Source of the DNA: Burkholderiales bacterium
GTDB taxonomy: Bacteria > Pseudomonadota > Gammaproteobacteria > Burkholderiales > Usitatibacteraceae
Assembly: GCA_025359985.1 (NCBI GenBank)
Contig: JANYDB010000113.1
Coordinates: 1-64,000 of the forward strand
Direction of reading: 5' to 3'
Length of the DNA stretch: 64,000 nt
Below are positions 62,939-64,000 of the stretch, in pieces. The position numbers were made by a program, and so were the translations under genes. Each line of letters starts with the position of its first letter. Position 1 is the first letter of the stretch. Under the pieces are notes generated by a model, which did not search any database, was not told the origin of the DNA, and saw nothing but the letters and a program-made list of their open reading frames with translations.

Positions 62939-64000
62939 TTCAGCTATGCCTGCTGGCAGCACTGATGCTGGTCCCGTGATCCAAAGCGCGCACCAGCGGC
63001 TTAAATATCTGTTTGACGCGGTTTGCGAGTTGCCCGCCCACTCACAGCGCGCACGTTTGATCGCGCTCAAAGCCACCCAGAACGAAATTGAAAGAGTTGA
63101 AAAACTGCTCAAGATCGACTTCACCACAGGTGACGTCATCACTACGCCCCGTTTGGGTAAGCCGGTAGTACAGATGCTGGAAAGTATCAGTGCGCTTGAA
63201 TTAAAGCCTGGCGATAAATTGGGCCCGTGGCGGCTCGCCGAAAAAATCGGTGAAGGCGGTATGGGCGCGGTTTATCTGGCGCTGCGCGATGACGGTCAGT
63301 TTTCACAAGTGGCCGCGCTTAAATTACTGGCCGGCATGCCAACTGCCAGCACTCTGGTGCATCTCGCCCGTGAACGACAAATACTCGCGACACTGTCGCA
63401 TCCAAATATCGCACGTTTGATCGATGGCGGCACCACGCCGCGTGGCCGCCCCTACCTGGTGATGGACTATATCGAAGGCGTCGATATTGACCGGTATTGC
63501 CGCGAACATGCGCTTTCCGCTCGGGCGATAATTAAATTGTTTTGTACCGTTTGTGAAACCGTCGCTTACGCACATCAGCGTCTCACTCTGCACTGCGATT
63601 TGAAACCTTCAAATATACTAGTTGATGTGGCGGGACGACCTATCTTGCTTGATTTTGGTATTGCACAAATGTTCGATACCGCGCAAGAGCATGCGACTGG
63701 ACCGCAACGAGCGGCCATTCACAGTTTTACGCCTCGCTATGCCAGTCCTGAACAGCTCAGTGGCGCACCATTATCCACCGCCACCGATGTTTTCAGTCTG
63801 GGTCGCATGCTGGCGCAACTGCTGGATGCAACCACGGCAGAAAAAAAATGGACTCGCGAATGCCGTTTCATTGTGGCGCGCGCTACCGCAGAAGATGTCA
63901 ATTACCGCTACCCGAGCGCGCAAGCACTGGCCACCGATTTAATGCGTTTGCTGGCGAGCAAGCCGTTGCACGCGGTAGGGCATCAGCCCGTCTATATTAT
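62925..64000 (+). CDS. Ser/Thr protein kinase (Hanks type), runs off the right edge
   Basis: The frame opens at ATG 62925 and has no stop before 64000, so at least 358 residues are present and the C-terminus is missing. Residues 1-95 are helical with a KLIKID-type segment and no known domain. The kinase starts with GEGGMG (109-114) and GAVYLA. Lys133 is in ALKLL. The catalytic loop HCDLKPSN (223-230) has Cys in place of the Arg of HRD, a non-RD kinase, and DFG is at 243-245. APE is present as SPE in PRYASPEQLSG. Downstream domains (TPR or others) would lie beyond the window. It is coupled to the ECF sigma factor. Confidence 0.9.
   Translation, partial: MTSSDSAMPAGSTDAGPVIQSAHQRLKYLFDAVCELPAHSQRARLIALKATQNEIERVEKLLKIDFTTGDVITTPRLGKPVVQMLESISALELKPGDKLGPWRLAEKIGEGGMGAVYLALRDDGQFSQVAALKLLAGMPTASTLVHLARERQILATLSHPNIARLIDGGTTPRGRPYLVMDYIEGVDIDRYCREHALSARAIIKLFCTVCETVAYAHQRLTLHCDLKPSNILVDVAGRPILLDFGIAQMFDTAQEHATGPQRAAIHSFTPRYASPEQLSGAPLSTATDVFSLGRMLAQLLDATTAEKKWTRECRFIVARATAEDVNYRYPSAQALATDLMRLLASKPLHAVGHQPVYI

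Overview
The window reads as a betaproteobacterial chromosome. The evidence is the uninterrupted thrS-infC-rpmI-rplT-pheS-pheT-ihfA-merR run followed by tRNA-Pro(GGG), a ppiD gene beside 3' tRNA-Asp sequence, NADH-type fabI, and gene families typical of Burkholderiales/Nitrosomonadales. I cannot name a genus from the sequence alone.

Positions 1-5157 are mobile DNA. The left part carries the C-terminal half of a plasmid-type relaxase (LPD7 region) and a plasmid-like accessory gene. An 18-bp direct repeat at 1870-1887 and 5140-5157 matches the 3' end of a betaproteobacterial tRNA-Asp. It brackets a 3.27-kb integrative mobilizable element with a tyrosine integrase, a MobV relaxase, a pMV158-like oriT (3407-3445) and two tiny membrane-protein genes. 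The second repeat lies just upstream of ppiD, so this looks like a tandem island array in tRNA-Asp, with the intact tRNA left of the window.

Positions 5280-21479 hold ppiD, an SDR, a glycosyltransferase-like gene, fabI, an O-antigen-ligase-like gene and an oligopeptide-type ABC importer. The importer has three tandem paralogous substrate-binding proteins, two permeases and one fused double ATPase.

Positions 21658-38121 form an aryl-polyene (xanthomonadin-like) pigment cluster in two convergent operons. The + operon has a halogenase-like flavoprotein, a chorismatase that would make the hydroxybenzoate starter, a PlsC-like acyltransferase and a GT2. The - operon has ACP, membrane protein, adenylation enzyme, ApeI-like dehydratase, LpxL-like acyltransferase, LolA-like carrier, MMPL exporter, polysaccharide deacetylase, PAP2 phosphatase, ketosynthase, chain-length factor, ApeP-like dehydratase, ketoreductase and methyltransferase. 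These together suggest starter formation, iterative elongation, attachment to a lipid and export to the outer membrane.

Positions 38588-49194 carry a YegD-like Hsp70 gene, tRNA-Pro, the thrS-to-merR translation operon (infC starts at ATC; thrS is preceded by a possible Thr leader peptide and a terminator) and a class I methyltransferase. Positions 49641-64000 are more mixed: a DUF4188-like gene, a decayed lipoprotein-like gene, an FMN glutamate-synthase-like enzyme, an orphan secretin with a long C-terminal extension, an operon of periplasmic sensor + sensor-MFS fusion + Tat-exported binding protein, a GNAT acetyltransferase, and an ECF sigma factor overlapping a Ser/Thr kinase that runs off the right edge.
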